64,000 bases of DNA from Salinicoccus sp. Bachu38. GTDB taxonomy: Bacteria; Bacillota; Bacilli; Staphylococcales; Salinicoccaceae. Position numbers and translations under genes: made by a program. Under the pieces are notes generated by a model, which searched no databases, was not told the DNA's origin, and worked only from the letters and a program-made list of their open reading frames with translations. Of the stretch, positions 1 to 12,448 are shown one piece after another (the first letter of the stretch is position 1; every line of letters starts with the position of its first letter). The DNA lies in NCBI RefSeq assembly GCF_038561955.2, contig NZ_CP138333.2:1-64000 (forward strand), read 5' to 3'.

Positions 1-1323
1 ATGAGTAGTATTAAGGAAATCTGGGAGAATACGCTGAAAGGCATCAAAGGGACCATTGCCAATGCAAGCTACCAGACATGGTTCCAGGATACTTCAATGA
101 TCCACCTGGACAATGAGACGGCTGTGATCAAAGCGGATACCCAGTTTCAGAGGGACTGGCTTGAAAAGAACTATAGTGGGCTCATCCAGGAGCAGCTGTT
201 CGAGGTCATGGGAGAGAAGCCTGAAATCAGGATTGTCACCGAAGAAGAGGAGGCGCCGGCGCAGCTTCCGGCAAGGACGGCGCCCGAACCTGAAGTTCCT
301 GTGAACAACCAGCTCAATGTAAACAATACTTTTGAGACATTCGTCATCGGAAACGGGAACCGCTTCAGTCATGCAGCATCGCTCGCCGTGGCTGAAGCCC
401 CGGCCAAAGCCTACAATCCGCTCTTCATCTATGGCGGCGTCGGCCTTGGCAAGACCCACCTCATGCATGCCATCGGCCACTATGTGCTTGAGCATCGGCC
501 AAACGCGAAAGTGGCATATCTGTCGAGCGAAAAGTTCACCAATGAATTCATCAATTCGATCCGTGACAACAAGACTGAAGAGTTCAGGAACCGCTACCGC
601 AATGTCGATGTACTCCTGATCGATGATATCCAGTTCCTCGCAGGAAAGGAATCCACCCAGGAGGAGTTCTTCCATACGTTCAATGCGCTCCATGAAGACA
701 ACAAGCAGATCGTCATCTCGAGCGACCGTACTCCGAAGGAGATTCCGACGCTCGAGGACAGGCTCAGATCCCGTTTCGAATGGGGGCTGATCACTGATAT
801 CACCCCGCCTGACCTTGAGACGCGGATTGCCATCCTCCGCAAGAAGTGTGAGGAGGAGAAAGTGGAGATCCCCAATGAAGCGATGATCTACATTGCGAAC
901 CATATCCACACGAACATCCGGGAACTCGAAGGTGCTCTGACCCGTGTGGCTGCGTACTCGAAGCTCGTCAACCAGCCCCTGACGCCCGAAATGGTTTCGG
1001 AAGCACTCAAGGACCTGGTCACCCAGTCAAAATCCAAGAAGATTACGATTACGGATATCCAGGAGGCGGTCGCTTCATTCTATGATATCCAGATCGAATC
1101 GTTCGCTTCCAAAAAACGGACGAAATCAATTGCTTTTCCGAGGCAGATTGCGATGTACCTCGCCCGGGAGCTCACCGATTACTCGCTGCCGAAGATTGGA
1201 GAGGTTTTTGGCGGGCGGGACCACTCCACCGTCATCCATGCCCATGAAAAGATTTCGAAGATGATTACAGAAGATGAACGCTTCAAACAGGAGCTGGAAG
1301 AGGTAGAAAACCGTATCAATTAA
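1..1323 (+). CDS. dnaA: Chromosomal replication initiator DnaA
   Basis: AAA+ ATPase that binds DnaA boxes at oriC, melts the origin and loads the replicative helicase. At 440 residues it is full length for Bacillales. Visible parts are the N-terminal helicase-interaction domain (about 1-80), a variable acidic/proline linker, Walker [10 protein letters not shown] near residue 145, Walker B LLIDDIQF near 204, and the C-terminal DNA-binding signature [15 protein letters not shown] from about residue 405. The ATG is the first base of the window, so its promoter and ribosome binding site lie outside. The following 160 bp carry DnaA boxes, so the gene sits next to its own target as in Bacillus and Staphylococcus. 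A long reverse-strand reading frame inside it is a codon-bias shadow. Confidence 0.98.
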   Translation: MSSIKEIWENTLKGIKGTIANASYQTWFQDTSMIHLDNETAVIKADTQFQRDWLEKNYSGLIQEQLFEVMGEKPEIRIVTEEEEAPAQLPARTAPEPEVPVNNQLNVNNTFETFVIGNGNRFSHAASLAVAEAPAKAYNPLFIYGGVGLGKTHLMHAIGHYVLEHRPNAKVAYLSSEKFTNEFINSIRDNKTEEFRNRYRNVDVLLIDDIQFLAGKESTQEEFFHTFNALHEDNKQIVISSDRTPKEIPTLEDRLRSRFEWGLITDITPPDLETRIAILRKKCEEEKVEIPNEAMIYIANHIHTNIRELEGALTRVAAYSKLVNQPLTPEMVSEALKDLVTQSKSKKITITDIQEAVASFYDIQIESFASKKRTKSIAFPRQIAMYLARELTDYSLPKIGEVFGGRDHSTVIHAHEKISKMITEDERFKQELEEVENRIN

Positions 1324-1335
1324 AAGTGTGAACAC

Positions 1336-1470
1336 TGTGGATAAATGTTACACTGTAACAAACAGTTTACCAACATGTGGATAACTCTCCTGGTCTGGCC
1401 TGAATGGACTTATCCACAAATCCACAGGCCTTACTACTGTTATTACTTAAAATACTAATCAATATATATA
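1336..1470. other. oriC: oriC unwinding region between dnaA and dnaN
   Basis: Three exact DnaA boxes are visible: TGTGGATAA at 1336-1344 and 1376-1384 (reverse orientation) and TTATCCACA at 1410-1418. The last is followed directly by a degenerate box at 1418-1426. Then come a four-base GC stretch (1427-1430), triplets ACT-ACT-GTT-ATT-ACT at 1433-1447, and an AT-rich run to 1470. Box pair, GC patch, trios and AT run in this order match the basal unwinding unit described for B. subtilis, where DnaA extends from the boxes along DnaA-trios. The order is seen; the function is inferred from that model. Confidence 0.88.
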
Positions 1471-1485
1471 AGGAGTCATTAACTT

Positions 1486-2619
1486 ATGAAAATCAGTATT
1501 AACCGCCAGTATTTCATCGAACAGCTGAATCATTGTCTCAAGGCAATTTCTCCCCGGACGACATTGCCGATTCTCAATGGCATAAAAATTGAAGTGAAAG
1601 AGGATCATTTGCTTCTTACTGGTAGTGATTCTGAAATTTCTATTGAAATCACCATTCCCACTGAAATTGATAATGAAGAAATCCTTGAAATCCATGAAAC
1701 AGGTACAGTTGTACTATCTGGAAGATTCTTTGTGGATATCATCAAGAAGCTGTCCGGCAATTTTGTAGAACTCGAAACAAATGATGCATTCCAGACAAAG
1801 ATTTCAGCTTCCCAATCCGAATTCAACCTGAGCGGAAACGATCCGGACCAATACCCGCTGCTTCCTGAAGTCAACGATGAGGAAAGCATCATCCTGCCTT
1901 CAACTGTACTGAAGAACATCATCAATCAGACCAACTTCGCAGTCTCCCTTTCCGAAACACGTCCAGTATTGACCGGGGTGAACTGGCAGTTCCAAGACAG
2001 CGGCATCCAGTTCACTGCCACCGACTCCCATAGACTCGCCCTCAGAAAACTTGAAGGGGACCAGTTTGGAATGGACAGCATGCATGCCATCATTCCCGGA
2101 AAATCGCTGACGGAACTGAACAAGATCATCAATGATTCGGACAATGAAGTGGAAATCCACTTTTCACAGAACCAGGTGCTGTTCAGCTATGGCAACATGC
2201 GCTTCATCTCCAGGCTGCTTGAAGGGAACTATCCGGATACATCCCGCCTGTTCCCCGAAAACTACGAAACGAAAGTGACGGTGAACAATGGGGAGTTCTA
2301 TCATGCGATTGACCGTGTATCCCTATTGGCACGTGAAGGCGGCAACAATGTCATCCGCATGAGTGTGGAAAATGGCGGTGTCGCGCTGTCATCGAACTCA
2401 CCGGAAGTCGGTACGGTGCATGAAGATATCAATACTGGAAAAGTGGAAGGCGAAGACCTGAAGATCTCCTTCAACTCCAAATACATGATGGATGCGCTGA
2501 AAGCAATCAACGATGACGAAGTCGTGATCGAATTCTTCGGTACGATGCGCCCATTCACACTGAAGGCGGCTGAATCGGATGCGGTCGTCCAGCTGATCCT
2601 GCCGATTCGGACATATTAA
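1486..2619 (+). CDS. dnaN: DNA polymerase III beta subunit (sliding clamp)
   Basis: Processivity clamp that encircles DNA and tethers the replicative polymerase. The 377 residues fit the three repeated clamp domains and the usual length. The protein ends with the family's conserved C-terminal stretch (PFTLKAAES, then LILPIRTY). AAGGAG at 1470-1475 precedes the ATG by 10 bases. The gene follows the oriC unit and is closed by a strong hairpin, so dnaA-dnaN form one transcription block separate from yaaA-recF-gyrBA. Confidence 0.97.
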   Translation: MKISINRQYFIEQLNHCLKAISPRTTLPILNGIKIEVKEDHLLLTGSDSEISIEITIPTEIDNEEILEIHETGTVVLSGRFFVDIIKKLSGNFVELETNDAFQTKISASQSEFNLSGNDPDQYPLLPEVNDEESIILPSTVLKNIINQTNFAVSLSETRPVLTGVNWQFQDSGIQFTATDSHRLALRKLEGDQFGMDSMHAIIPGKSLTELNKIINDSDNEVEIHFSQNQVLFSYGNMRFISRLLEGNYPDTSRLFPENYETKVTVNNGEFYHAIDRVSLLAREGGNNVIRMSVENGGVALSSNSPEVGTVHEDINTGKVEGEDLKISFNSKYMMDALKAINDDEVVIEFFGTMRPFTLKAAESDAVVQLILPIRTY

Positions 2620-2634
2620 TATTGAATCAAATCT

Positions 2635-2682
2635 GCGACTGAGCCCCAGAATCTAAAAAAAGGGGGTCTCAGTCGCTTTTTA
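2635..2682 (+). terminator. Rho-independent terminator after dnaN
   Basis: Arms GCGACTGAG (2635-2643) and CTCAGTCGC (2668-2676) are perfectly complementary, extended by a C-run/G-run pair, and followed by TTTTTATATT. It ends the dnaA-dnaN transcript. Confidence 0.88.
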
Positions 2683-2748
2683 TATTTCCAGGGGTGAAAC
2701 CTTATTTGTCTACTTGGGCGCTCCTATGGCTTTATTTGGGCGTTTGGA

Positions 2749-2777
2749 GTGAAATTTATCCGAAAATGTAGTATAAT
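2749..2777 (+). promoter_or_regulatory. Candidate sigma-A promoter of yaaA-recF-gyrBA
   Basis: A perfect -10 TATAAT at 2772-2777 lies 30 bp before the yaaA start. The best -35 at 17-bp spacing is GTGAAA (2749-2754), which is weak. The preceding terminator makes a new promoter here necessary. Confidence 0.5.
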
Positions 2778-2806
2778 GTAGTAGTGAGATTAAGGAGGAT
2801 GAGTGC

Positions 2807-3018
2807 ATGGAAAGTATCCGATTTGACGAACTCATTACATTAGGACAATTTCTGAAGCACGAAGGTATCATAGGGACCGGCGGAGAGGCCAAATGGTTCC
2901 TGCAGGAGAATGAAGTGCTGTTGAACGGAGAGCCAGAAAACCGCAGAGGGAAGAAGCTGCATGAAGGTGATGAAGTGGATCTGGGGGAATTCGGCCAGTT
3001 TAGGATAGAATATTCCCA

Positions 3019-3022
<4 letters not shown>
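2807..3022 (+). CDS. yaaA: S4-domain RNA-binding protein YaaA
   Basis: A 71-residue protein made almost entirely of an S4-like RNA-binding fold, with the motif [20 protein letters not shown] and then a short beta segment. Members of this family sit between dnaN and recF in most Firmicutes; in B. subtilis the protein (YaaA/RlbA) has been linked to ribosome assembly. TAAGGAGGA ends about 8 bases before the ATG. Its last codon overlaps the recF start (ATGA, 3019-3022), indicating translational coupling. Family and position are clear; the exact cellular role is not shown by the sequence. Confidence 0.9.
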
Positions 3023-6050
<3,028 letters not shown>

Positions 6051-6069
6051 TCAGTGGAGGTTATTTTGA

Positions 6070-8574
6070 ATGAATGACAGAACGGATAGATTGAAAGAAA
6101 CCAACATAAGCAAAGAGATGCGGACATCCTTCCTGGACTATGCGATGAGTGTCATCGTTTCCCGGGCACTGCCGGACGTGCGGGATGGCATGAAGCCGGT
6201 CCACCGCAGGATATTGTACGGCATGCATGACAATGGGATGACTTCCGAGAAGCCATACAAGAAATCGGCCAGGATCGTCGGGGACGTCATGGGTAAATAC
6301 CACCCGCACGGCGACTCCTCGATCTATGACGCCATGGTGCGTATGGCGCAGGATTTCAGCTACCGCTATCCGCTCGTCGACGGCCAGGGGAACTTTGGTT
6401 CCATGGACGGCGACAGCGCTGCGGCGATGCGTTACACCGAGGCGAGGATGAGCAGGATCTCCATGGAGCTGATGCGCGATATCAACAAGGACACCATCGA
6501 CTTCCAGGACAACTATGACGGCAATGAACGCGAGCCCGTCGTGCTCCCTTCGAGATTCCCGAACCTGCTCGTCAATGGGACGAGCGGTATCGCGGTCGGC
6601 ATGGCGACAAACATTCCGCCGCATAATCTGACAGAAATCATCGATGCGGTCCTTGCGTACGCTGACGACAGTGAGGTCACCCTGCCCGAACTGATGGAGC
6701 ATGTGAAAGGCCCGGACTTTCCGACTGCCGGACTGATTGTCGGCAAAAGCGGCATCAGACAGGCATACGAAACAGGACGCGGTTCCGTCATCATGCGCTC
6801 ACGCTGTGAAATCGAAATGATGAGCAACGGCAAGGAACGCATTGTCATCTCCGAAATCCCCTACCAGGTCAACAAGGCAAGACTGGTTGAAAAGATTGCC
6901 GAGCTTGCCCGAGACAAGAAGATCGAAGGCATCACCGACCTGCGGGATGAGACGAGTCTTACGGCAGGGGTCAAGATCATCATAGAGATCCGCAAGGATA
7001 AGAATGCCAATGTCATCCTGAACAACCTCTACAAGCAGACCCCACTGCAGACGAGTTTCGGCATCAACATGCTGGCGCTTGTCAAAGGCCAGCCAAAGAT
7101 AATGGGTCTGAAGGAAATCCTCGCCCACTACCTTGAACACCAGAAAGTCATCATCACAAGACGGACGAAGTTCGATCTGAAACGTGCAGAAGACCGTGCC
7201 CATATACTCGAAGGGCTGAAGATCGCACTCGATAACATCGATGAAATCATCGCGCTCATCCGCGGATCCCAGAATGACGAAGCGGCAAGGAATGGACTGA
7301 TGGAAGAGTTCAACCTGTCGGAACGCCAGTCCCAGGCAATCCTTGATATGCGTCTCAGACGCCTCACAGGACTTGAACGCGGCAAGATCGAGGATGAGTA
7401 CAATGAAATACTGAAGACGATCCAGTACTTGAAGGAGATTCTTGCAGACGATGACAAGCTGCTTGAAATCATCCGCGAGGAACTGACTGAAATCAAGGAG
7501 AAGTACGGTGACGACCGCAAGACCGAGATTACGCTCGGCAGCCTGTCCGACATCGAGGATGAGGACCTCATCCCGGAAGAGCAGATTGTCGTGACACTCA
7601 GTCACAACAACTACATCAAACGCCTGCCCTCCTCCACCTACCGCGCGCAGCATCGGGGCGGACGCGGCGTACAGGGCATGAATACGATTGAAGATGACTT
7701 CGTCAGCCAGATCGTGACGATGAGCACCCATGACTACATCATGTTCTTCACGAACAAGGGCCGGGTATACCGTCTGAAAGGCTACGAAATCCCTGAATTG
7801 TCCCGACAGTCGAAAGGCATACCGATCGTCAACATGCTGGAAATCGACAAGGGTGAAGTGATCAGCACCATGATCGGGGTGAAGGATGAGGATACGGAGG
7901 ATAAATTCCTGGTATTCGCCACGAAGAATGGACTTGTGAAACGTTCGACGCTGGACAACTTCGAACGCATCAATAAGAATGGCAAGATCGCGATCTCCTT
8001 CCGGGGCGATGATGAACTGCTTGCCGTCCGTCTGACGGATGGTTCCAAGGAAGTGATCCTCGGAACGCGGGACGGCAACCTGATCCGGTTCCCTGAAGCA
8101 CAGATACGGACGATGGGCCGGACGGCTGCAGGCGTGAAAGGCATCAAGCTGCGCGGAGAAGACTATGTAATCGGACTCGACGTCCTGTCTGAAGGGCAGT
8201 CCATCCTCGTCGTAACCGACAATGGCTATGGAAAATGCACACCTGAGGCGGAATACCGGATTACAAAACGCGGCGGTATGGGCGTAAAGACGGCCAACCT
8301 TACGGAACGCATCGGCAAGCTTGTCTATATCGCCGCCATCGATGGTGATGAAGATCTGATGATCGTCACGAACCATGGTGTCATCATCCGTCTGGTCATG
8401 GAGGAAGTCTCGACGACCGGCAGGAACACCCAGGGGGTCAGGCTGATCAAGATGACAGGAGACCAGCAGGTGGCGACGGTGGCCAAGGTCAAGGAAGAGC
8501 TTGAAGAGGAGACGCTCGAGCTGGACGAATCCGAAGCTGCAGATACTGAACCAATGGAAGACACCGAGGAATAG
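6070..8574 (+). CDS. gyrA: DNA gyrase subunit A
   Basis: Breakage-reunion subunit of gyrase. Catalytic tyrosine is Tyr122 in [12 protein letters not shown]. The quinolone-resistance region reads [13 protein letters not shown], so the helix-4 serine (Ser83) is present and the acidic residue at 87 is Asp, as in E. coli, rather than the Glu typical of S. aureus. The GyrA-box QHRGGRG lies near residue 527, at the start of the C-terminal DNA-wrapping blades. The tail is strongly acidic. GTGGAGG stands before the ATG. It lies 19 bp after gyrB, so both are co-transcribed. Confidence 0.98.
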   Translation: MNDRTDRLKETNISKEMRTSFLDYAMSVIVSRALPDVRDGMKPVHRRILYGMHDNGMTSEKPYKKSARIVGDVMGKYHPHGDSSIYDAMVRMAQDFSYRYPLVDGQGNFGSMDGDSAAAMRYTEARMSRISMELMRDINKDTIDFQDNYDGNEREPVVLPSRFPNLLVNGTSGIAVGMATNIPPHNLTEIIDAVLAYADDSEVTLPELMEHVKGPDFPTAGLIVGKSGIRQAYETGRGSVIMRSRCEIEMMSNGKERIVISEIPYQVNKARLVEKIAELARDKKIEGITDLRDETSLTAGVKIIIEIRKDKNANVILNNLYKQTPLQTSFGINMLALVKGQPKIMGLKEILAHYLEHQKVIITRRTKFDLKRAEDRAHILEGLKIALDNIDEIIALIRGSQNDEAARNGLMEEFNLSERQSQAILDMRLRRLTGLERGKIEDEYNEILKTIQYLKEILADDDKLLEIIREELTEIKEKYGDDRKTEITLGSLSDIEDEDLIPEEQIVVTLSHNNYIKRLPSSTYRAQHRGGRGVQGMNTIEDDFVSQIVTMSTHDYIMFFTNKGRVYRLKGYEIPELSRQSKGIPIVNMLEIDKGEVISTMIGVKDEDTEDKFLVFATKNGLVKRSTLDNFERINKNGKIAISFRGDDELLAVRLTDGSKEVILGTRDGNLIRFPEAQIRTMGRTAAGVKGIKLRGEDYVIGLDVLSEGQSILVVTDNGYGKCTPEAEYRITKRGGMGVKTANLTERIGKLVYIAAIDGDEDLMIVTNHGVIIRLVMEEVSTTGRNTQGVRLIKMTGDQQVATVAKVKEELEEETLELDESEAADTEPMEDTEE

Positions 8575-8597
8575 CAGCAATTCCCGGATGATTACGA

Positions 8598-8623
8598 CCC
8601 TGGCCAAAGGCCAGGGTTTTTTA
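8598..8623 (+). terminator. Rho-independent terminator after gyrA
   Basis: Perfect arms CCCTGGCC and GGCCAGGG (8598-8605, 8609-8616) with an AAA loop are followed by seven bases of T-rich tail. It separates the gyrase transcript from the hut operon. Confidence 0.92.
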
Positions 8624-8635
8624 TTGGATGACGAA

Positions 8636-8664
8636 TTGCGCTTCTTTCATGAAAGCGCTATAAT
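8636..8664 (+). promoter_or_regulatory. hut promoter overlapping a cre-like site
   Basis: TTGCGC (8636-8641), a 17-bp spacer and a perfect TATAAT (8659-8664) form a sigma-A promoter about 60 bp before hutP. The sequence TGAAAGCGCTATAA at 8650-8663 matches the catabolite responsive element consensus TGWAANCGNTNWCA at 13 of 14 positions and covers most of the -10. A bound CcpA/HPr-Ser-P complex there would block RNA polymerase. The match is seen; repression by glucose is inferred, in line with carbon catabolite control of hut in B. subtilis. Confidence 0.72.
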
Positions 8665-8724
8665 AAGGGTAGTCATTAGTGAATCAGATAAATAACCATA
8701 GATGGATTTTAAAGAGGTAGATCA

Positions 8725-9168
8725 ATGAATCCGAATCAACAGCGTGAATTTGGCAAGTATGCGACACTCGTCGCCCTGGTGGGCGCCGGTACGGCAAGTG
8801 AACTGATGCCGGAGTATCAGTCTTTCAGAGTAACTACAGGAAAAGTCGGATCGATGGATCTGAAGAAGGTCATCTCCTCCGTGGAGACGGCGGCAAAACG
8901 CAACCAGCTGATCAATGGGGAGATGTATCGTGAAACGCATGCACTCTACCATGCAATCATCGAAGCGGCTGAAGGTGTGACGCGTGGCAAACTGAGCGTG
9001 GGTGAAGTGATGCGTACTGTAGGACTGTCCTTTTCGATTGTCAGGGGACGTCCGTACCCGGAGGATGACGAAGGGGAATGGATCGCTGTATGCTTCTATG
9101 GCACCATCGGTGCACCCATAAAAGGCAAGGAGCACGAGACGCTCGGTCTTGGCATCAACCATATCTAG
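8725..9168 (+). CDS. hutP: Hut operon positive regulatory protein HutP (RNA antiterminator)
   Basis: Histidine- and Mg2+-dependent RNA-binding protein that prevents termination upstream of hutH in B. subtilis. The 147 residues carry the family core GKVGSMDLKKVISSVETA, the metal-binding helix YRETHALYHAIIEA (HxxxH) and the C-terminal block YGTIGAPIKG followed by HETLGLGINHI. AGAGGTAGATCA leads to the ATG. The next 80 bp contain regularly spaced NAG triplets and a terminator, exactly what this protein acts on. S. aureus has a different gene (nnrD) in the gyrA-hutH gap, so this arrangement differs from the model staphylococcus. Confidence 0.95.
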   Translation: MNPNQQREFGKYATLVALVGAGTASELMPEYQSFRVTTGKVGSMDLKKVISSVETAAKRNQLINGEMYRETHALYHAIIEAAEGVTRGKLSVGEVMRTVGLSFSIVRGRPYPEDDEGEWIAVCFYGTIGAPIKGKEHETLGLGINHI

Positions 9169-9191
9169 AAGATAATCGAATAATCATGTCA

Positions 9192-9248
9192 CAGACATCA
9201 GCTATTAGAGACACTGAACATCCCGAAGGGATGGCTGTGTCTTTTTTT
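9192..9248 (+). promoter_or_regulatory. HutP-responsive antiterminator/terminator
   Basis: Three NAG triplets, CAG 9192-9194, CAG 9199-9201 and TAG 9206-9208, are each separated by exactly four bases, the geometry of the HutP RNA sites in B. subtilis (UAG-N4-UAG-N4-UAG). They run into a terminator stem: AGACAC (9209-9214) with GTGTCT (9237-9242), an inner stem CATCCC/GGGATG, and a run of seven T. HutP with histidine would hold the upstream RNA and let polymerase continue into hutHUI. Pattern seen; mechanism by homology. Confidence 0.82.
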
Positions 9249-9270
9249 AATGCTTGAAGGAGGCGTAAAT

Positions 9271-10779
9271 ATGACAGTTCTAACACTGACCGGAGAGAAT
9301 CTGACAATCGACAGGATGAAGGCATTCCTCGCAGATGACAGGAGCACGGTCGAAATTTCAGAAGCAGCCTATCGCAATGTACGTGAATCAAGAAGAACGG
9401 TGGAAAACATCATCGCACAGGGGAAGACGATATATGGAATCACAACCGGATTCGGCCTGTTCAGCGATGTAAGGATTTCCGGGGACAGGACGGCCGAGCT
9501 GCAGGTCAATCTGATCCGCTCGCACTCGTGTGGTGTGGGCAGGCCGTTTGCAGAACAAACGGTACTGACGATGATGGTGCTGAGATTGAATACTCTGCTG
9601 AAGGGCCACTCCGGCGTCACAGTTGCACTGGTCGACCAGCTGAAGACATTCATCAACCGGCGGATCATTCCGAAAGTGCCTGAACAGGGATCACTCGGTG
9701 CTTCCGGGGACCTCGCCCCCCTCGCCCATCTGGCAATTGCACTCATCGGCGAAGGGGAAGTATTTTATGAGGGACGCCTGTGGGCATCGGAGGAAGTGCT
9801 TGATGCACTGAATATCCGACCGCTGAGGCTGGAGGCGAAGGAAGGCCTGGCACTGATCAATGGCACCCAGCCGATGACGGCCCAGGGGCTGATCAACTAC
9901 ATCGAAGCGGAAAAGATCATGGATGACAGCATGTGGATCGCCGCCCTCACCCATCAGGCACTGAACGGCATTACGGATGCATTCAATGAAAAGGTGCACC
10001 TCTCTCGGGGTTACAGGGAACAGGTCGAAGTGGCCGAAAGGATGCGCGATCTGCTGGAAGGCTCAAAGCTTACGACGCGCCAGGGGGAAGTCCGGGTCCA
10101 GGATGCCTATTCGCTCAGATGCATCCCACAGGTCCATGGCGCCTCGTTGCAGACCCTGGCCTATGTGAAGGAAAAACTCGAGATCGAGATGAATGCCGCC
10201 AATGACAATCCTCTGATTTTCGGGGAGGACGAAGTGATTTCAGGCGGGAACTTCCATGGTCAGCCGATTGCGATTGCGATGGACCTGCTCAAGATCGGCG
10301 TCAGCGAAATGGCGAACATATCGGAACGGCGCATCGAACGGCTCGTCAATCCAGCACTGAATGGAGATCTTCCGGCATTCCTCAGCCCGCAGGAGGGACT
10401 GCAGTCCGGGGCGATGATTCTGCAGTATGCAGCAGCAAGCCTCGTGTCCGAAAACAAGACACTCGCCCACCCGGCGAGCGTCGACTCCATACCGTCATCC
10501 GCCAACCAGGAGGATCACGTCTCCATGGGGACAATCGGCGCCCGTCATGCCAGGGACATCATTGGGAATGTCAGGAATGTGCTGGCAATCGAACTGTTCA
10601 TCGCACTGACAGCTGTCGAAATCAAGGGGGAGGACAAGCTGTCGCCGGAGACGCGGGAGAAATTCGACACATACCGCGGTTACGTGGCCTTCATCAGCCA
10701 GGACCGCAATTTTAGCAAAGATATAAAAATACTATCGGACGAACTCAAACAAATCAAAGGGGTGGCAGAATATGTCTAG
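9271..10779 (+). CDS. hutH: Histidine ammonia-lyase
   Basis: First enzyme of histidine degradation: deaminates L-histidine to urocanate. The residues that cyclise into the MIO electrophile are Ala144-Ser145-Gly146 within [14 protein letters not shown], and the family block with TTGFGLFSD near the N-terminus is intact. An upstream in-frame ATG exists at 9250, but GAAGGAGG sits ten bases before the ATG at 9271, which gives the normal N-terminus (502 residues). The last eight bases overlap hutU. Expression depends on the terminator directly upstream. Confidence 0.97.
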   Translation: MTVLTLTGENLTIDRMKAFLADDRSTVEISEAAYRNVRESRRTVENIIAQGKTIYGITTGFGLFSDVRISGDRTAELQVNLIRSHSCGVGRPFAEQTVLTMMVLRLNTLLKGHSGVTVALVDQLKTFINRRIIPKVPEQGSLGASGDLAPLAHLAIALIGEGEVFYEGRLWASEEVLDALNIRPLRLEAKEGLALINGTQPMTAQGLINYIEAEKIMDDSMWIAALTHQALNGITDAFNEKVHLSRGYREQVEVAERMRDLLEGSKLTTRQGEVRVQDAYSLRCIPQVHGASLQTLAYVKEKLEIEMNAANDNPLIFGEDEVISGGNFHGQPIAIAMDLLKIGVSEMANISERRIERLVNPALNGDLPAFLSPQEGLQSGAMILQYAAASLVSENKTLAHPASVDSIPSSANQEDHVSMGTIGARHARDIIGNVRNVLAIELFIALTAVEIKGEDKLSPETREKFDTYRGYVAFISQDRNFSKDIKILSDELKQIKGVAEYV

Positions 10780-12448
10780 AAAAATCGCTGCTAGAAAAAT
10801 CACTGCGAAAAAAGGGTTGGAACTGGAATGTAAAGGATGGGAACAGGAGGCGGCCCTACGGATGCTGTACAACAATCTGGATCCTGAAGTGGCCGAACGT
10901 CCTGAGGACCTGGTCGTCTACGGGGGCATCGGCAAGGCGGCAAGGAACTGGGAGGCGTTTGAAGCTATCGAGGAGACATTGCGCACCCTCGAGAAGGATG
11001 AGACGATGCTGATCCAGTCCGGCAAACCGGTGGCGGTCTTCAGGACGCATGAGGAGGCGCCGCGCGTCCTTCTATCCAACTCGGTGCTTGTGCCGAAATG
11101 GGCAAACTGGGACCACTTCAACGAACTGGATAAAAAAGGGCTGATGATGTACGGCCAGATGACGGCGGGCAGCTGGATCTATATCGGCTCCCAGGGGATC
11201 GTCCAGGGGACATATGAGACATTTGCCGAGCTTGCGAACCAGAACTATGACGGTACGCTGCGCGGAACGATCACCCTGACCGCCGGACTCGGCGGCATGG
11301 GGGGCGCCCAGCCGCTTGCCGTGACAATGAACGAAGGGGTCGCCATCTGTGTGGAAGTCGATCCGACACGAATTCAGAAGCGGATCGATACACGCTATCT
11401 TGATACGAAGACGGATTCACTGGATGAAGCACTGAGGATGGCTGAGAAGGCAAGGGATAATGGTGAAGCACTCTCCATCGGCCTTCTTGGAAATGCCGCT
11501 GAGGTCCATCATGAAATACTGAGGCGCAAGTTCAAAATAGATGTGGTGACCGACCAGACGTCCGCCCACGACCCACTGAACGGCTACGTCCCTGAAGGGT
11601 ACAGCCTGGAAGAAGCTGTGAAGCTGCGGGAATTGGATCCGAAAGAGTATGTCAGACTCTCCTCACGGTCCATGGCAAGCCATGTTGAAGCGATGCTCGA
11701 GTTCCAGAAGAATGGTTCAATCGTCTTCGACTACGGCAACAATATCCGCCAGGTCGCTTTTGACGAAGGAGTGGACAACGCCTTCGATTTTCCGGGCTTC
11801 GTTCCAGCCTACATCCGTCCCCTCTTCTGTGAAGGCAAGGGGCCTTTCCGATTTGTGGCACTGAGCGGAGATTCGAAGGATATCGAAGCGGCGGACAGGA
11901 AGATGCGCGAACTGTTCCCGGAGAATGAAAAGCTGCTCCGATGGCTGGACATGGCCCAGGAGAAGATCGCATTCCAGGGGCTGCCGGCGAGGATTGCATG
12001 GCTCGGCTACGGTGAACGTGCAAAGATGGGGCTTGCTTTGAATGAAATGGTTGCGAGTGGCGAAATCTCCGCTCCGGTCGTCATCGGACGCGATCATCTC
12101 GACAGCGGTTCAGTCGCCAGTCCGAACCGGGAGACCGAAAGCATGAAGGACGGCAGCGACGCCGTCGGCGACTGGGCGATACTGAATGCACTCGTCAATA
12201 CGGCAGCCGGCGGCTCCTGGATCAGCGTCCACCACGGCGGTGGTGTCGGCATGGGCTATTCCCTGCATGCAGGTATGGTGGTCGTTGCGGATGGTACCGA
12301 AAATGCACAGCGCCGGCTTGAGCGTGTGCTCACGAGCGACCCGGGCATGGGAGTTGCCAGGCATGCCGATGCAGGATACGACATTGCGATCGATACAGCC
12401 AAAGAGAGAGGCGTCAATATTCCAATGCTAAAGGAGAATCAGTCATGA
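10772..12448 (+). CDS. hutU: Urocanate hydratase (urocanase)
   Basis: NAD-dependent hydration of urocanate to imidazolone propionate. At 558 residues it is full length, with the glycine-rich NAD-binding stretch [14 protein letters not shown] near 171 and the [15 protein letters not shown] motif near 490. The family signature normally reads FQGLPxRIC; here it is FQGLPARIA, with Ala409 (codon GCA at 11996) in place of the cysteine. That cysteine (Cys410 in Pseudomonas putida) has been reported as catalytically important. The rest of the protein looks intact, so this may be a lineage variant rather than a dead enzyme. It overlaps hutH by eight bases and hutI by four. Confidence 0.95.
   Translation: MSRKIAARKITAKKGLELECKGWEQEAALRMLYNNLDPEVAERPEDLVVYGGIGKAARNWEAFEAIEETLRTLEKDETMLIQSGKPVAVFRTHEEAPRVLLSNSVLVPKWANWDHFNELDKKGLMMYGQMTAGSWIYIGSQGIVQGTYETFAELANQNYDGTLRGTITLTAGLGGMGGAQPLAVTMNEGVAICVEVDPTRIQKRIDTRYLDTKTDSLDEALRMAEKARDNGEALSIGLLGNAAEVHHEILRRKFKIDVVTDQTSAHDPLNGYVPEGYSLEEAVKLRELDPKEYVRLSSRSMASHVEAMLEFQKNGSIVFDYGNNIRQVAFDEGVDNAFDFPGFVPAYIRPLFCEGKGPFRFVALSGDSKDIEAADRKMRELFPENEKLLRWLDMAQEKIAFQGLPARIAWLGYGERAKMGLALNEMVASGEISAPVVIGRDHLDSGSVASPNRETESMKDGSDAVGDWAILNALVNTAAGGSWISVHHGGGVGMGYSLHAGMVVVADGTENAQRRLERVLTSDPGMGVARHADAGYDIAIDTAKERGVNIPMLKENQS

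Noticed and set aside
94-909. 271-codon reverse-strand frame within dnaA
   Set aside because: Shadow of dnaA; no family resemblance.
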